Made by a program: the position numbers and the translations under genes. Shown piece by piece: positions 34,600-45,544 of a DNA stretch of 64,000 nucleotides (position 1 is the stretch's first letter; the number at the start of each line of letters is the position of its first letter). Source of the DNA: Prostheceraeus crozeri (lineage: Eukaryota; Platyhelminthes; Polycladida; Euryleptidae); the NCBI GenBank assembly GCA_907163375.1, contig CAJQUW010006864.1, forward strand, positions 1 to 64,000, in the 5' to 3' direction. A model generated the notes under the pieces. It was not told where the DNA came from and did not search any database. It was given only the letters and a program-made list of their open reading frames with translations.

Positions 34600-35315
34600 A
34601 AAATGCAGACCTCAGAAGTGCTCGTGTGAGTGCTTGTCAGGTTCGAAAGATGATGATAAAGATATACCGGTGCGGATTGTGTTATACACTCGACAGCTTA
34701 TGTTATCTTGGTGATGTCACCCACAGTTGCTGTGGCGTTGTGTCAGTCGTAGTTGTCAGAATGCGGTGTGGTTGGAAAAAGTTCAGAGAGTTCCAAGCCT
34801 TTTTGAAATTAAGATCACCATCCATGAGAGCTAAATGCCAGTTGTATGCATCATGTGTCCGTCAAGCAATGATTAAGCAATGAGCGTCTTGGGCACTGCT
34901 AATCATGAAAAGATGCTGCAGTATTCTGAGATGCACATGAAACGTTGGATGCATGGAGTGAGAAGATCAGATAGAAGATGCAATGCAGAACTCCGACAGG
35001 AAATGGGGCTAGAGAACATTGTGGATTCCATCAGAAAACGGAGTTGCATTGGTTTCCTCACGTACTCGTACAGAGAAAGAGCGAGACAGACTAGATCAAG
35101 AAACTCTCGTAGATCAAAGTTGCTGGCAAGCGTGTTGTAGGACGTCAAAGAAAGACCTGGCTGTGATGGACAAAGATCTGCGAACTGTTGGTGCTCCGGA
35201 AGCTGATGCATGCGATCACCAGAAGTGGAGGAAGATCATCAAGCGGAAACCATTCAACCCATTATCTTATGGGCCACAAAAACGTAAAAAGGGATGAGTG
35301 AGTGAGTGATTCTGT
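34600..35315 (+). mobile_element. LINE 3' fragment (RTE/CR1-type)
   Basis: Plus-strand frames give SLCYLGDVTHSCCGVV, RMRCGWKKFREFQAFL, LYASCVRQAM, then MHMKRWMHGVRRSDRR and a final KWRKIIKRKPFNPLSYG. This is the classic order after the reverse transcriptase (FCYLGD, RIRCGWKKFREL, YxxCVRSxMLYGSETW, RWMCGV, RDEWR). Frames shift between the pieces (stop after 34883, shift near 35120). The 3' end is ATGAGTGAGTGAGTGA, a simple-repeat tail. It is a dead 5'-truncated insertion. Confidence 0.85.
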
Positions 35316-35319
35316 AGAT

Positions 35320-36190
35320 GCAGACCAAGTCTCAACCCGGCGTCATCCTATGCTTTATTTGTTTTACATGACCAACTACAATTTCATCAGTGTCCTTGTT
35401 ACTTTGGTGAAGTCTAATCCTTTCTGAAACGCCTTCTCTAACTATAGATTGTGCCGGTTTCTTACAATGAACACCAAACCATGCAAATTTCGTCGTACAT
35501 TGAGTCAGTTATCGACGGCATGGCTTTACATGATGATGTGGTCCTCAGTTTGACAGTCATTTTGATAAACTACTCTAAGTACATGAACAGAGCATGAAAT
35601 GATCATCGATACGTATTTTATGCATTGCTAGGGGTAGCAATAAACCACATATAAAATACAGAAGTGCATGATTATGTCGAAGCAGGCTTATCTACTTATC
35701 TTCCGGCAATTTTCAGCCGACTTAATTAATCGTGTAAAGTGGATTCGTGATCGTGACCTAGCTACTATTTTCTATGCATATTGTCGGCAAATATCTTATC
35801 TCTCGGTGAGTCATCGTCACTCGGCTCAGGAAATTCAATTCAATTCAGGAAATATTTCTTGTTGTTTTCGTATAGAAATTAGATCGAAAATTTGAAATTG
35901 AGAATATTTAAACAATATGACTATGTATCATATTTAGATAAAAATAGCAATTTTCTTTCGCCGTAAATTTTTGAATCACTTTACTATCTATTTTTTGATA
36001 TTTCAACAATCAGATGACTTGAACTTTACTCTTCCTGTGATCTGAATCGCCATGTTAAGTCATCCTCATGATAAAGACGAGTCGCATAACCGTCGAAAGT
36101 TTGAGCCATAATGAACAACATAAAAATGCGGACGTGGTTCTCCGCAAGAAAAATGATTTTAGACACTGCTCCGTCAGGAAAAATTCTCGA
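35320..36190. other. No recognised gene
   Basis: AT-rich sequence between the LINE tail and the retroelement fossil. An earlier part of the reverse transcriptase might extend into 36000-36190, but I could not read it. Confidence 0.4.
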
Positions 36191-36194
36191 CACA

Positions 36195-37680
36195 AGTAGT
36201 CGATCAACAAGATGATTCCTCAGCTGGAGGCGGAATAAATGAATTAAGTAAATCGTGCGCATGTCTCGAAGAAGTGACAAAATTTGGATATCATGTGAAT
36301 CGGAACAAAAGTTGGCTGATAGCTAATACCAAAGAGATGATAACGCGATCAAAAGCTATATTTGGAAATGAAGTCAATATCACAGAGGAAGGACAACGAC
36401 ACCTTGGTGCCGTCATTGGCAGTAAAGCTTTCAAAGACCAATACTGTCCGAAGATTGTCTCCAAATGGACAAAAGAATTAGTCGTATTGGGTGAATTCTC
36501 CAAATCACAGTCTCACGCTGTGCATATAGCATTCATCAAATGTTTCAAAATAAAGTTCCAATTCTTAATGCGGACAATTTCTCAATTCGAAGATTACACT
36601 GGTTGTCTTGAACATGTCCTGAATGATATTTTTCTCCCAAAATTATTTGGCTTGCCAGGACCATTCCCTACAGAGGTTCTACAGTTGTTTACTCTTCCTA
36701 CTCGGCTGGGAGGACTTAGTATGCATCTTTCGACTCTGACTCACCGATACAGCACGAATGCTCGAGATTAAAATCGAGAAGTCTGGTTCGCAGCATAGTG
36801 ATACAAGACCACATCCTCTTAAACTGTGACTAGGAGGAAAGTAACAAAAATATAAAAGAAATGAAGACGAACAAATTACATGAAAGATTGACAAGGATTG
36901 ACGAGAATTAAACACAGTCAATAAAAGGAGTAGTAGAACAAGCACGGGACAAGGGAGTCAGTTCTTGGTTGAATGCATTACCTTTAGAAGAACAAGGATT
37001 TTGTTTAAATAAGCAAGAAATTCGAGACGCTATGCGAATGCGTTATGCTACATATGCCTCTTTCTGAATTACCAGGTCACTGCCACTGTGGCGAACGATT
37101 TTCTACAAATCATGCCTTGACATGCAAGAAAGGTGGCTATATTTCTCAAAGACATAATAACATCAGAGATCTTCTAACCACTCTCGTTTCAAAAGTCTGT
37201 TAGAATGTTGCAAAGGAGCTCCATCTTCTACCTTCAGACAATGAGAAGTTCCTCTTGAAATCTACAAATGCAAGTGCAGATGCAAGGCTGGATATCAAAG
37301 CAGGAGATACCTGGACACGTGGAGTGACAGCATTTTCGATGTTCGTGTCACGCATGTCAACTCCAAGTCAAACCAAGGAAAATCCACTGGTGGAATTTTC
37401 CACGATCAAGAAGAAGAAGAGAAGAGACAATACCTCAATCGTGTCATTGACGTAGAGCATGGAAGTTTTACGCCTCTGATTTTCGGTACCAACGGAGGAA
37501 TGGGGAGAGAAAGCCAAGTTTTTGAGAAGATTTGCAGAGAAGATATCAAGAAAAGAAAATGAAGATTATAAGGATGTGATGAATTGGATACGAACAAAAC
37601 TATCATTCGAAGTATTGAGGTCGGTGAATTTATGCGCTAGAGGATCGAGGGTGCCATTTAGCAACAACGGCTTAGAAGGC
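36195..37680 (+). mobile_element. Fossil retroelement: reverse-transcriptase end plus C-terminal nuclease-like region
   Basis: The plus strand begins with DDSSAGGGIN (the ADD box of a reverse transcriptase), then TKFGYHVNRNKSWLI, EEGQRHLGAVIGS and LPTRLGGLSMH (to about 36770). Further on come CHCGERFSTNHALTCKKGG, ASADARLDIKAG and WIRTKLSFEVLRSVNLCARG. The same order (GYFPN-SKTWL, GHRHLGAAIG, LP-RLGGLG, HAL-CKKGG, ADARLD) is common in uncharacterised proteins of cnidarians and other marine animals. The ADARLD part may be a PD-(D/E)XK-type nuclease. Whether the family is non-LTR, DIRS-like or other I cannot say. It looks broken, with several breaks. Confidence 0.7.
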
Positions 37681-37789
37681 ATCATCAGTGACTTTAGTCT
37701 TCACATTCATACAGTCGATTTTTTTCTGACTGACTTTTATTTATCATTTGATCGTCGGTTAGTTTGGATTAAGAATTTGTATCTGTGAA

Positions 37790-39160
37790 AATTTTCCAAT
37801 GAAAAAATATATCTTTCAATGTCAGTCGATCAACAAGTCTAAACATTGCAATCAATGTTACGTCCTTTAAACAATTCCTATTCCTTTCTTTTCTGAATGT
37901 GACAAATGGGAAGAATGTTGAGCCCGGCTTCTGATCATCAAGTTATTGCCATCATTTTCACTATATGTATCTTGTGAAATTCATTGAATTGACCAGTTAA
38001 AAACCTTTTAATTATAAGCTCATATTTTCACAGAGAAATCCAATTTTAGGGCTAAGATTTCCAACCTGCGTTGCAAGTCTTTTCCACAGAAGCCATGAGA
38101 TAGATTGTAATCACGCTGTTATGAAAACTTGAGATTGTAATTACACTCGAAACGAAATAGGACGTTGTTTATCGACAAAACAGCAGCTGTGTACTACATT
38201 TTGAGTTGTTCTTTCCCACTGTATCTCGATTATTGAAGCGATTGATATCATGGCGTTTTACATTTCCATGTGCGTGTTATACATGTAAATGAGTCTACGC
38301 GACGTGAATCCAACTATTTACAATCTTTCATTATCGCATCAATCGTTTATCGATGCCAATCAAAAGATGCGGAACGCTTTGGGTATATTGGAGTGATGAG
38401 ACTGAGTGACTAGGTTCTTAATGAGTCTTGAAAAACTCGTGGAAACATGAGAAAAATCGAGCTTTTGGGTGACAATTGTGACTGGAGCGCATTATTGAAA
38501 TCATAAATGATGAAAATCGAAATCAAATGGAATCCAGAGGAAGGTAATTATATTCCATAACAATCGGAATAGAAGAAATAATGTCTAGTATTGTGTTCAT
38601 TGCCACCTATTAAGGAACATTGAGAAATAATACAATGTAATTCAATGAGTGTGCAAATGTTGAAATAAAATATAATGATGCACTACAAATTGATGACTAA
38701 GATAAAGAAAATACCATGATTGAAAGGTTCACCACCGAATTTAAATTTCCTGAAATTGACGTGTAATTCTGGTCGTCAGTCTAAAATGAATGAACCAGCC
38801 TCCGACTAAAACCCTTTTAAAAATTCAAAACATATTCCTTAAATTATATTCTGGATGCGAATCGTTCCATCTGCAAGTAACGAGACTAATCTGTCAAGGA
38901 CATACGTTGCCATACAGAATTTAGGTGCTTATTAGTTAACTGCCTCTTGTGCACATAATTGACACGATGAAAGTGACATAAAACCCTGGTTGGCCTCGAC
39001 TGGTATGCGACATAACATCTGCCACATGAATCAACGGGAAGACATTGAATAAGTAGACGTACATTTAAACACTTACATGATGTAAGTAATTAGTAACTGA
39101 AATACACTGAGATAAATAATCAAAGTGACGGCATTTCTATAAATTCATTGTGCTATATAC
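37790..39160. other. No recognised gene
   Basis: AT-rich sequence with no supported gene, exon or repeat family. Confidence 0.5.
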
Positions 39161-39163
39161 ATG

Positions 39164-39406
39164 TTAATTTCCTTTCTTTTGAATTTCTTCAAAGATTGCT
39201 GTTAACATGCGATATGTGAAAGTATGCCAAAGTGTTATGCAGTTCAATCGTCTATCAGACATGTCGTTCAGTAACACATGACGATGTTGTGAAGTTACAT
39301 AATCTGACAATTTATGACGGAGCAATGCGGTCATTAATTGCTGCTCTTGCAATACTTTGTAATAATGATTCTGGACACGGTTTGTCGGAACTAAGACATG
39401 TGACAT
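39164..39406 (-). CDS. Unassigned open frame, 80 residues
   Basis: Runs from an ATG (MSHVLVPTNRVQNHYY) through LMTALLRHKLSDYV and ITLWHTFTYRMLTAIFEEIQ to a stop. Composition is protein-like for this AT-rich region, but no family, signal or splice context is recognised. It may be chance or a decayed element gene. Confidence 0.15.
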   Translation of the reverse strand: MSHVLVPTNRVQNHYYKVLQEQQLMTALLRHKLSDYVTSQHRHVLLNDMSDRRLNCITLWHTFTYRMLTAIFEEIQKKGN

Positions 39407-39681
39407 TTTAATACTATCACATTCAGATATATGCTGGCATTATATTAGGGCCTAGGCCACCTCTAGTGATCGATGTGACATTTTCATTGATCATGAAGAA
39501 CACTGGTACATGAATTCATCGAATTCATTTTCTCATTAGTAAGGACAATATCGATAAGGTAAATCCAGTAAAAAGGAATTCTAACTACTGTATTTATTCG
39601 CAAATTGCTTCTAGAATTCTTGAAGCCATTTGTGAAACTGCGAATCGATTTAAGACACACAGTATCTCCGTATACAGTTGT

Positions 39682-39777
39682 CTCCGTGGCACAGTGGTTA
39701 AGTCCTTGGCCTAGCGATCTTTTGGTACAGAGGTCGAGCCCCGAAGGTGTCATTGGAAGTCGGCAGGAAGGGCATCA
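39682..39777 (+). repeat. tRNA-derived SINE, copy 2
   Basis: CTCCGTGGCACAGTGGTTAA (A box), CGATCTTTTGGTACAGAGGT, then GGTCGAGCCCC (B box), GTGTCATTGGAAGTCGGCAG and GAAGGGCATC. It matches copy 1 at 22471 in the same order but without that copy's extra ~30 bases. The sequence after 39777 differs from copy 1. Confidence 0.75.
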
Positions 39778-39799
39778 GAACTAAAAGTACTACAACGCT

Positions 39800-41275
39800 C
39801 CATAAGTCTGACTATGTCAGCACCGTTCAAGCCCCAAGTATGGGGAGTAGTGACGTAAAAGCTTCAAAAAAGTATCAATTAAAGCGACAGCTATAAGATG
39901 GAAATTTTACAATTTTTATAATGGAAATACATAGTTATAAATCCGAAGTGAAATTTACGGTATGTATCCAGTAATCCACTACCAAATTCAATCTATGATA
40001 AGATAAAATACGGCCAGCGTAAATTACTGTCTGTCGAAATTCAATCGATTCTCATGCTTTCCTGATGTATTGCACATCAACGCACCATACATCATTCGAG
40101 AGCTTCCATTCTCAGTTTTCAAATAAGCCATGATGAACTTGTATCTGTGATTGTTTCTGCTGGACAGTTGTAGAAGTATGAAAACCACTCAATTTACATA
40201 CTGTTATTTTTCAATAAGAAGACATGTGAGTATGATAATGAATCACATACCAGGAGATCGAGCATTTCAGAGCTTTTCCTTTGTTTATCGAAATCGGTGG
40301 ACTAGAAGAGAAATAGTGATATCACAAATTTATCACAAAATTGTGACTTAAATGGATGAAAACACCATGTTCTTCACTTTTTACAGTGTAAGGAGAAAGA
40401 ATTACAAGTTTTATTCAAATCAATTCAACATCTCTTTTTCAAGCTTCTCTTAACATCTCTCTCACGACAGCTGAAGAACTTAGACACCATTGCAAGTCTA
40501 GCGAAGATTCAAAACTTTAGTGGAGTCGAGACTGCAGCTGTATTTACTTTCTCGCCGCACTTACTGCAGATGTTCACTGTTCATGTTCCTCCATTCATTG
40601 AAAAGAACTTAGCGCTCATGAAGAAAATGCTGGAAAAAAACTACTGATCTGAATTGAATAAAGCTTGCATATTTTTGCTCGTTACACTGTGAGGATTGTG
40701 AGGAGACAAAACGCCAACAGGATGCTGCTGATACCTCTTTTCAGCGACATCGCCCAGCTCACCCGGCCGGCCCTCATCTCCCTAGGGTGGCTGTAGTGTA
40801 ATTCCATATCTAGGAGCGCCGTTGACTGTGGCCAACTCATCAATGACGCGCGCAAAATCCGAAAGCGAATAAGTAATCTATGAAGAGTCATCCAGAAAGA
40901 GATCCCGACATCAAAGATCAGATAAAAGAACTCTTATGCGAGAAGGAAGTTTTGGTAGTTGCTCGGAGGTACGTAAATGAAAACGTGATTCAGGCTCCGT
41001 TGCGAGCAGCTGACGGGTCAACCGCTACCAGTGACAAGCGGGCGGGTGTTTTTACCAGTATGCTTGTAAGTACAACGAAAAGTCCTGGCGGAAATGCATC
41101 CAAACTCTGGATGATGACCATATTCTCGAAGAAAGCCTAAACGATTCATGCTGCAATTCATGCTGATTCATTCATCTAAACGACATGCTGCAACTGTCCA
41201 GGGGGTTTGTACAAAGCCACGAGAAAAAATATGTGCGGGTCTAAACAATCTTTCGACATCTCCGTGGAACTGTCC
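39800..41275. other. No recognised gene
   Basis: AT-rich at first. Between about 40700 and 41130 base composition rises and short frames appear on both strands (for example a plus-strand frame with IKDQIKELLCEKEVLVVARR at 40880-41140), but no family is recognised. Confidence 0.4.
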
Positions 41276-41279
41276 CGTG

Positions 41280-41700
41280 GATAAGACTGAGCATGCTTCA
41301 ACATAGTTGTCTCCCCCAGCCCTTCCCGACCCCTAGCCCTACATCCGCCCGCATAATCGCTGCTACATCAAGTGTTCTGGCTGGGTTTGCGCTCAAGAGC
41401 ACTTCTCCATGTGCTGGATTATCTACCTTTAGCCGGGTGAAGCCGTCTCGATGAGGTTAAGTGCGCACAACACACCCAGGTGACAAAGGCACCACTTATG
41501 TTTCTGCATGGTTGGCTGGGGGAGAGCTCACTCCCTTCGCTTGGCAGTGCATTGGAAAAGTGGACGTCTCCCACCTCCTGTTGAGGTAGGAATTGTGTAG
41601 CCGGCAAATCGTACCTTCAGATAGCCATGCTTCTTTGCCACTCTTTCGGGATTCCTTCCGTCTTCTTTTAGGAACCTCTAGAAGCTCACGAGAATGCATA
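41280..41700. other. GC-rich island, possibly a decayed element gene
   Basis: A sharp rise in GC within AT-rich DNA (CTCCCCCAGCCCTTCCCGAC and similar). Minus-strand frames overlap in two phases (41419-41699) and are protein-like (SRELLEVPKRRRKESRKSG), but I recognise no domain. It could be a fragment of a transposable element of different base composition. Confidence 0.3.
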
Positions 41701-41704
41701 TCTT

Positions 41705-42768
41705 ATTTTAACTTAAATGAATAAGTAATACTAGCAATAAGACATCTTCAGCCATTTCAGTTTCGATATTTGTGCTAAATTTGCGTTATCACTATTTTTC
41801 TCCTAGTCCACTGATTTCAATAAACAAGACATCAAGGAAAACTCTGAAAATGCTCGTTCTCGTCGTTTCTGACTCATTAGCATACTCACATATCTTCTTA
41901 CTGAAAAATCACAGTATGCAAATTTTCATACTACGACTACAGTCCAGGAAAAACGATGACAGACAAAAGTTTATCATGATTCATTTAAAAACTATGAATG
42001 TAAGCTCTCAAATGATGTATGGTGCGTTGATATGCAACACGAATGGAAAGCATAAGAATCAATTGAATTTCGACATAATTTAGGTGTTTGCATTTTGTGA
42101 TCTGGTAGGATGTCGAATCAGTGCCAAGCAGCAGGTTAGGTAATGCATAGATGTATGTGTTAGCTATCCACACTTTCAATCCATTTCGTAAATTCTATTT
42201 CAATGATCTTTAAAATTTTGATCTACGTTAATTTCCAAGTACCGAAGCGAACGCCACTTAATTGTTAAAGAAGGATACATTACTTGTTTTAAGATGTTGT
42301 CAATTATCTTGTAAGAAGACTTTTTGAATGTTTGTACTTTTGGCAAAAGATAATTGACGGAAATATTTTAGCAAATATCAATATCCACATTCACCGCTTT
42401 GAACTGTCATTTCTGTGTCTACAGACTGCAGGAAGGTCAAAATAGCAGAGCCGGTTACCGGAGTTTCATAGGCTAGCCCGAGGTTGTTAAGGTAAGATTT
42501 TCACACAAAAATTCTGTCCAAAAGTTTACCCCGGGGCTAACTTTCAAAAAGTTGAAATACTGGCTTAAATCCCTAGAAATTATCATGCTTCTGAAACTGA
42601 AGTACCGGTAGTCTTTTGAAAACATCAAAAATATATTGATCAACAAAATTATATAACTATACACATTCAAAAATCTACACGCAGAATGTAGGTACAGCGG
42701 AAATCTTTCATTGAAAAGTTTAATAATATCTATTATCATAAAAATTCAACAGAAAATGTATGTACAAT
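41705..42768. other. No recognised gene
   Basis: AT-rich sequence leading up to the Tc1 element. Nothing supported. Confidence 0.5.
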
Positions 42769-43222
42769 GTACAGTAGGAGAAAAATTAATAGGAACAGTA
42801 GCTAAAACTGAGAAATTTTCAGACAGCGTCATATCTAATGAATTTTGAATATTGCAACTGTACGAATAAGAATGAATGCTGTGTATTTGCACTAGAATGA
42901 CTTTCAATTGACAACGAGACTGCAATCACTCATGAATATTCACATTTTTCATGATTAAATGATTTAGATAATTTGAATAATCTTAATACTATAATTGTCC
43001 TTTATCTGGTCGATTTTCTTCGAATTGTTTACGCTACACTTTTGTGCTGCGCTTGCGATAGTTATTTCCAGCCGATGAATGTCTTAGCCTACGCTGATTG
43101 GTTGTGAGTGGCTGCTAGAATCTCTAGACTGTTATTGACACTCTCTTGTCTATGGTTAGTTTTGAAAGTTCCCAATTTGCTTGCGGCGACTTTCGAAGAT
43201 TACTCAATATCAGTTTTAAGTC

Positions 43223-43673
43223 ATGACTAGACGTGGCAAGGATATCAGCGAAGTAAAACGTGCACAGGTGCGAATTCTGTTACAAGATGGCTCGTTATCG
43301 ATCAGAAATATCGCAAGACGTTGTGAAATTGGAGCTATACATGTGTTCATCGTATCAAACAGCAACTTCCTAGCAGCTTGAAATCTCCCGTAGGCGAGGT
43401 CATTGCGGCCAGAGAAGAAAGTCAACTCGGACAGACGATCGTTGCTTGCTACGAATCTTAAAAAAGAATCCTATGTACACTTCGAAGGACCTTAAACATC
43501 AATGGGAAGCAACCGGTGTGAAAGGATGCGCTCGAACAATAAATCGTCTGAATGAATTTAGTTGCCGAAATAAAGTAGCGAAGATGGTTCCGGTACTGAC
43601 TGACAAAATGAGAAAGGCACGTCTGCACTTCGCTAGAATGCACGTGATGTGGACACAGGAAGATTGGAAAAAG
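43223..43673 (+). pseudogene. Tc1 transposase, exon 1
   Basis: Starts MTRRGKDISEVKRAQVRILL, with a helix-turn-helix (SLSIRNIARRCEIGA), then HRIKQQLPSSLKSP and RRKSTRTDDRCLLRILKKNP in other frames, and ends ARMHVMWTQEDWKK at the intron donor. Two frameshifts, near 43340 and near 43410, mean this copy cannot make a full enzyme even though exon 2 is intact. Confidence 0.8.
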
Positions 43674-43741
43674 GTAAATAAATCATACTTAGCATTATAA
43701 CTTTAACCTGTGTCCTAATAAAATCTTTTATTTTCTTGCAG
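43674..43741 (+). other. Intron in the Tc1 transposase gene (68 bp)
   Basis: Donor AAG|GTAAATAA after DWKK and acceptor TTTTATTTTCTTGCAG before VAFSDESS. Same position as the intron at 28592-28721 in the sister element. Confidence 0.85.
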
Positions 43742-44302
43742 GTTGCATTCAGTGACGAATCATCGTTTGAGTGCCGCCCAGCCGGCAGGCATCTTGTCTG
43801 GAGTGTCCCTGGTACACCAACCCCGAAGCGATCAGTTATACGACATCCTGTCAAAGTTATGGTTTGGGGAATCTTCAGTGTCAATGGAGGAGGTCGCCTT
43901 CACATCGTTGAAGGAAACATGAACAAAGAACAGTACAAGAAAGTGTTAGAAACGCGAATGTTACCACAATTTCGTAAGTGGTTTCTACAGAACGATGGTA
44001 TTTTTATGCATGATAAGGCACCCTGCCACACCGCCAAATGCATTTCCCAATTTCTTGACCTCAATGATGTGCAAGTGCTACCTTGGCCTGGTAACTCCCC
44101 GGACTTAAACCCCATCGAAAATCTGTGGGGTATCATCAAGGCAAAGCTCGACCGGGAAAGCGTGACCACAAAACAATATCTCATTTCGAAAGTGATACAG
44201 TTGTGGTATCATGACGACTCTATCCTGAAAACACTTGTGGCGTCGATGCCTCAACGGTTAAAAGCCGTTATTGCGGCACGTGTTGGAAGTACAAAATATT
44301 AA
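43742..44302 (+). CDS. Tc1 transposase, exon 2 (DD34E core intact)
   Basis: An uninterrupted frame with VAFSDESSFECRP (first Asp), KVMVWGIFSVNGGG, FMHDKAPCHTAK (second Asp) and WPGNSPDLNPIENLWGI (Glu). Exactly 34 residues lie between the second Asp and the Glu, which places it in the DD34E Tc1 group. The C-terminus ends RVGSTKY. These enzymes cut and paste the element at TA sites. The core reads as functional, but exon 1 upstream is frameshifted. Confidence 0.9.
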   Translation, partial: VAFSDESSFECRPAGRHLVWSVPGTPTPKRSVIRHPVKVMVWGIFSVNGGGRLHIVEGNMNKEQYKKVLETRMLPQFRKWFLQNDGIFMHDKAPCHTAKCISQFLDLNDVQVLPWPGNSPDLNPIENLWGIIKAKLDRESVTTKQYLISKVIQLWYHDDSILKTLVASMPQRLKAVIAARVGSTKY

Positions 44303-44589
44303 TACAAAAGTTTGACAAAGCTGATCTTCAATTGTTTAGATAGTTTATCATTTTAGTTTTATTAATATTGTTTAGGATATTGATTGAATATCAATTGAAA
44401 GTATATTTAGGCTATCTGTTCAATAACATAGTTTTTCTACTTCTATTTATACTTTATTATGTTCGGTGGAAAATAAAGTTGCCATATTAACGTTATTTTT
44501 GAAAATGTGTCATAATATCAACAGAAAAATGAAAAAACGTTGAAAATCTCATGGTGTTCCTATTAATTTTTCTCCTACTGTAGGTATGT

Positions 44590-45460
44590 TCGCATGAGAA
44601 AATTGGTTCGACGTTTAAAAGTTGACAAATTTCATCTATATTGACTGTTTCTTCGATACCGATTTATCTTTACTAAAGAAATGTATGTAGTCGTGAATGC
44701 TTCAGGCACGTAGATGCGTGCTAGATGCCAACATTCTGACTTAAATAACCGACCCATAACTCCCCAAAAGATTAAATTAAAAAAATGAAATAACAAAGAT
44801 ACTTCATCAACTTTATCAACCTGACTTTATGACATTCCGTCTGTATTTACCACGGATGCTAGTTTGTCCGTATTGTGAAAAAAAATGCCAAATGTACTCA
44901 GACTTTTTGTGCTTACGTTTCAGTTCATAGATGGTGAAGGGAGCATGGAAGCAGTTCTGCGTTATACGCTGTATACTGTATATGTAGATAGGGAAATGAA
45001 TTATATCTATGACTACAGTATAAATCAGATAATTAAGATGACGCGCTTCACAGCTGTAACAGTGGGTCTAGCTCTAAATTTATCTGCTTTCATTAAGTTT
45101 TTGTGTTAATGACATGTACCAGACACTTTCCGAGTAAGATCTATTGTTAATAAGCCTGACCAGAAAGATTCCATAAGTGGTGTTGCGATTGCATTAGTTG
45201 TAATCAGATCTGCCAAAACTATTGCATCCATGCTAATACATGTAATTGTTTTCTTTTCAACAAAATGATTGGCACCGGCCTTTTTGAAAAATTGTTTATT
45301 GATAATAATGCCAATTATTATCAGATGCAACAATGGATGATCCAATATCCGATCATTGTTCGATCCGATAGAAGACTAGTTTCAGTATCATCTAGCAAGG
45401 CCTTAAGTTCTATTAACAACAATGAAATTAAATAAACGATAGATCAAATTGCAATGCAAA
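44590..45460. other. No recognised gene; one protein-like minus frame
   Basis: The minus-strand frame 45106-45345 (79 residues) contains DAIVLADLITTNAIATPLME, which looks protein-like, but there is no good splice acceptor or donor and no recognised family. The remainder is AT-rich without features. Confidence 0.35.
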
Positions 45461-45465
45461 AGATG

Positions 45466-45538
45466 TACGACTGGTAGGATTCGAGCCTACGACCAAGGTT
45501 AACCAGACCTGTGCTCTAACCAACTGAGCTACGAGCCA
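45466..45538 (-). tRNA. tRNA-like sequence (pseudo-tRNA or tRNA-derived repeat head)
   Basis: On the minus strand a canonical D arm (TAGCTCAGTTGGTTAGAGC, A box), an anticodon stem and loop (CAGGT CTGGTTA ACCTT), and a perfect T arm (GTAGG CTCGAAT CCTAC, B box) lie at normal spacing. The loop would give anticodon GGT (Thr). The acceptor stem does not pair (TGGCTCG against CAGTCGT), and the lowest anticodon-stem pair is mismatched. It is therefore more likely a pseudogene or the head of a tRNA-derived SINE than a working tRNA. Confidence 0.6.
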
Positions 45539-45544
45539 CTTACG

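Larger units (their letters stand above)
42772..44580 (+). mobile_element. Tc1-type element with intact inverted ends and TA duplication
   Basis: The left end CAGTAGGAGAAAAATTAATA-GGAACA (42772) and the right end TGTTCC-TATTAATTTTTCTCCTACTG (to 44580) are perfect inverted repeats over about 26 bp, each flanked by TA (42770-42771 and 44581-44582). The 1.8 kb element carries an intron-containing transposase on the plus strand. The ends share the plan CAGT..GAG.A..TTAAT.GGAACA with the decayed element at 27.6-29.9 kb, so the two are members of related families. Confidence 0.9.

Noticed and set aside
45106-45345. Exon of an ion-channel-like gene (DAIVLADLITTNAIATPLME)
   Set aside because: No usable acceptor or donor, and no family can be named with confidence.
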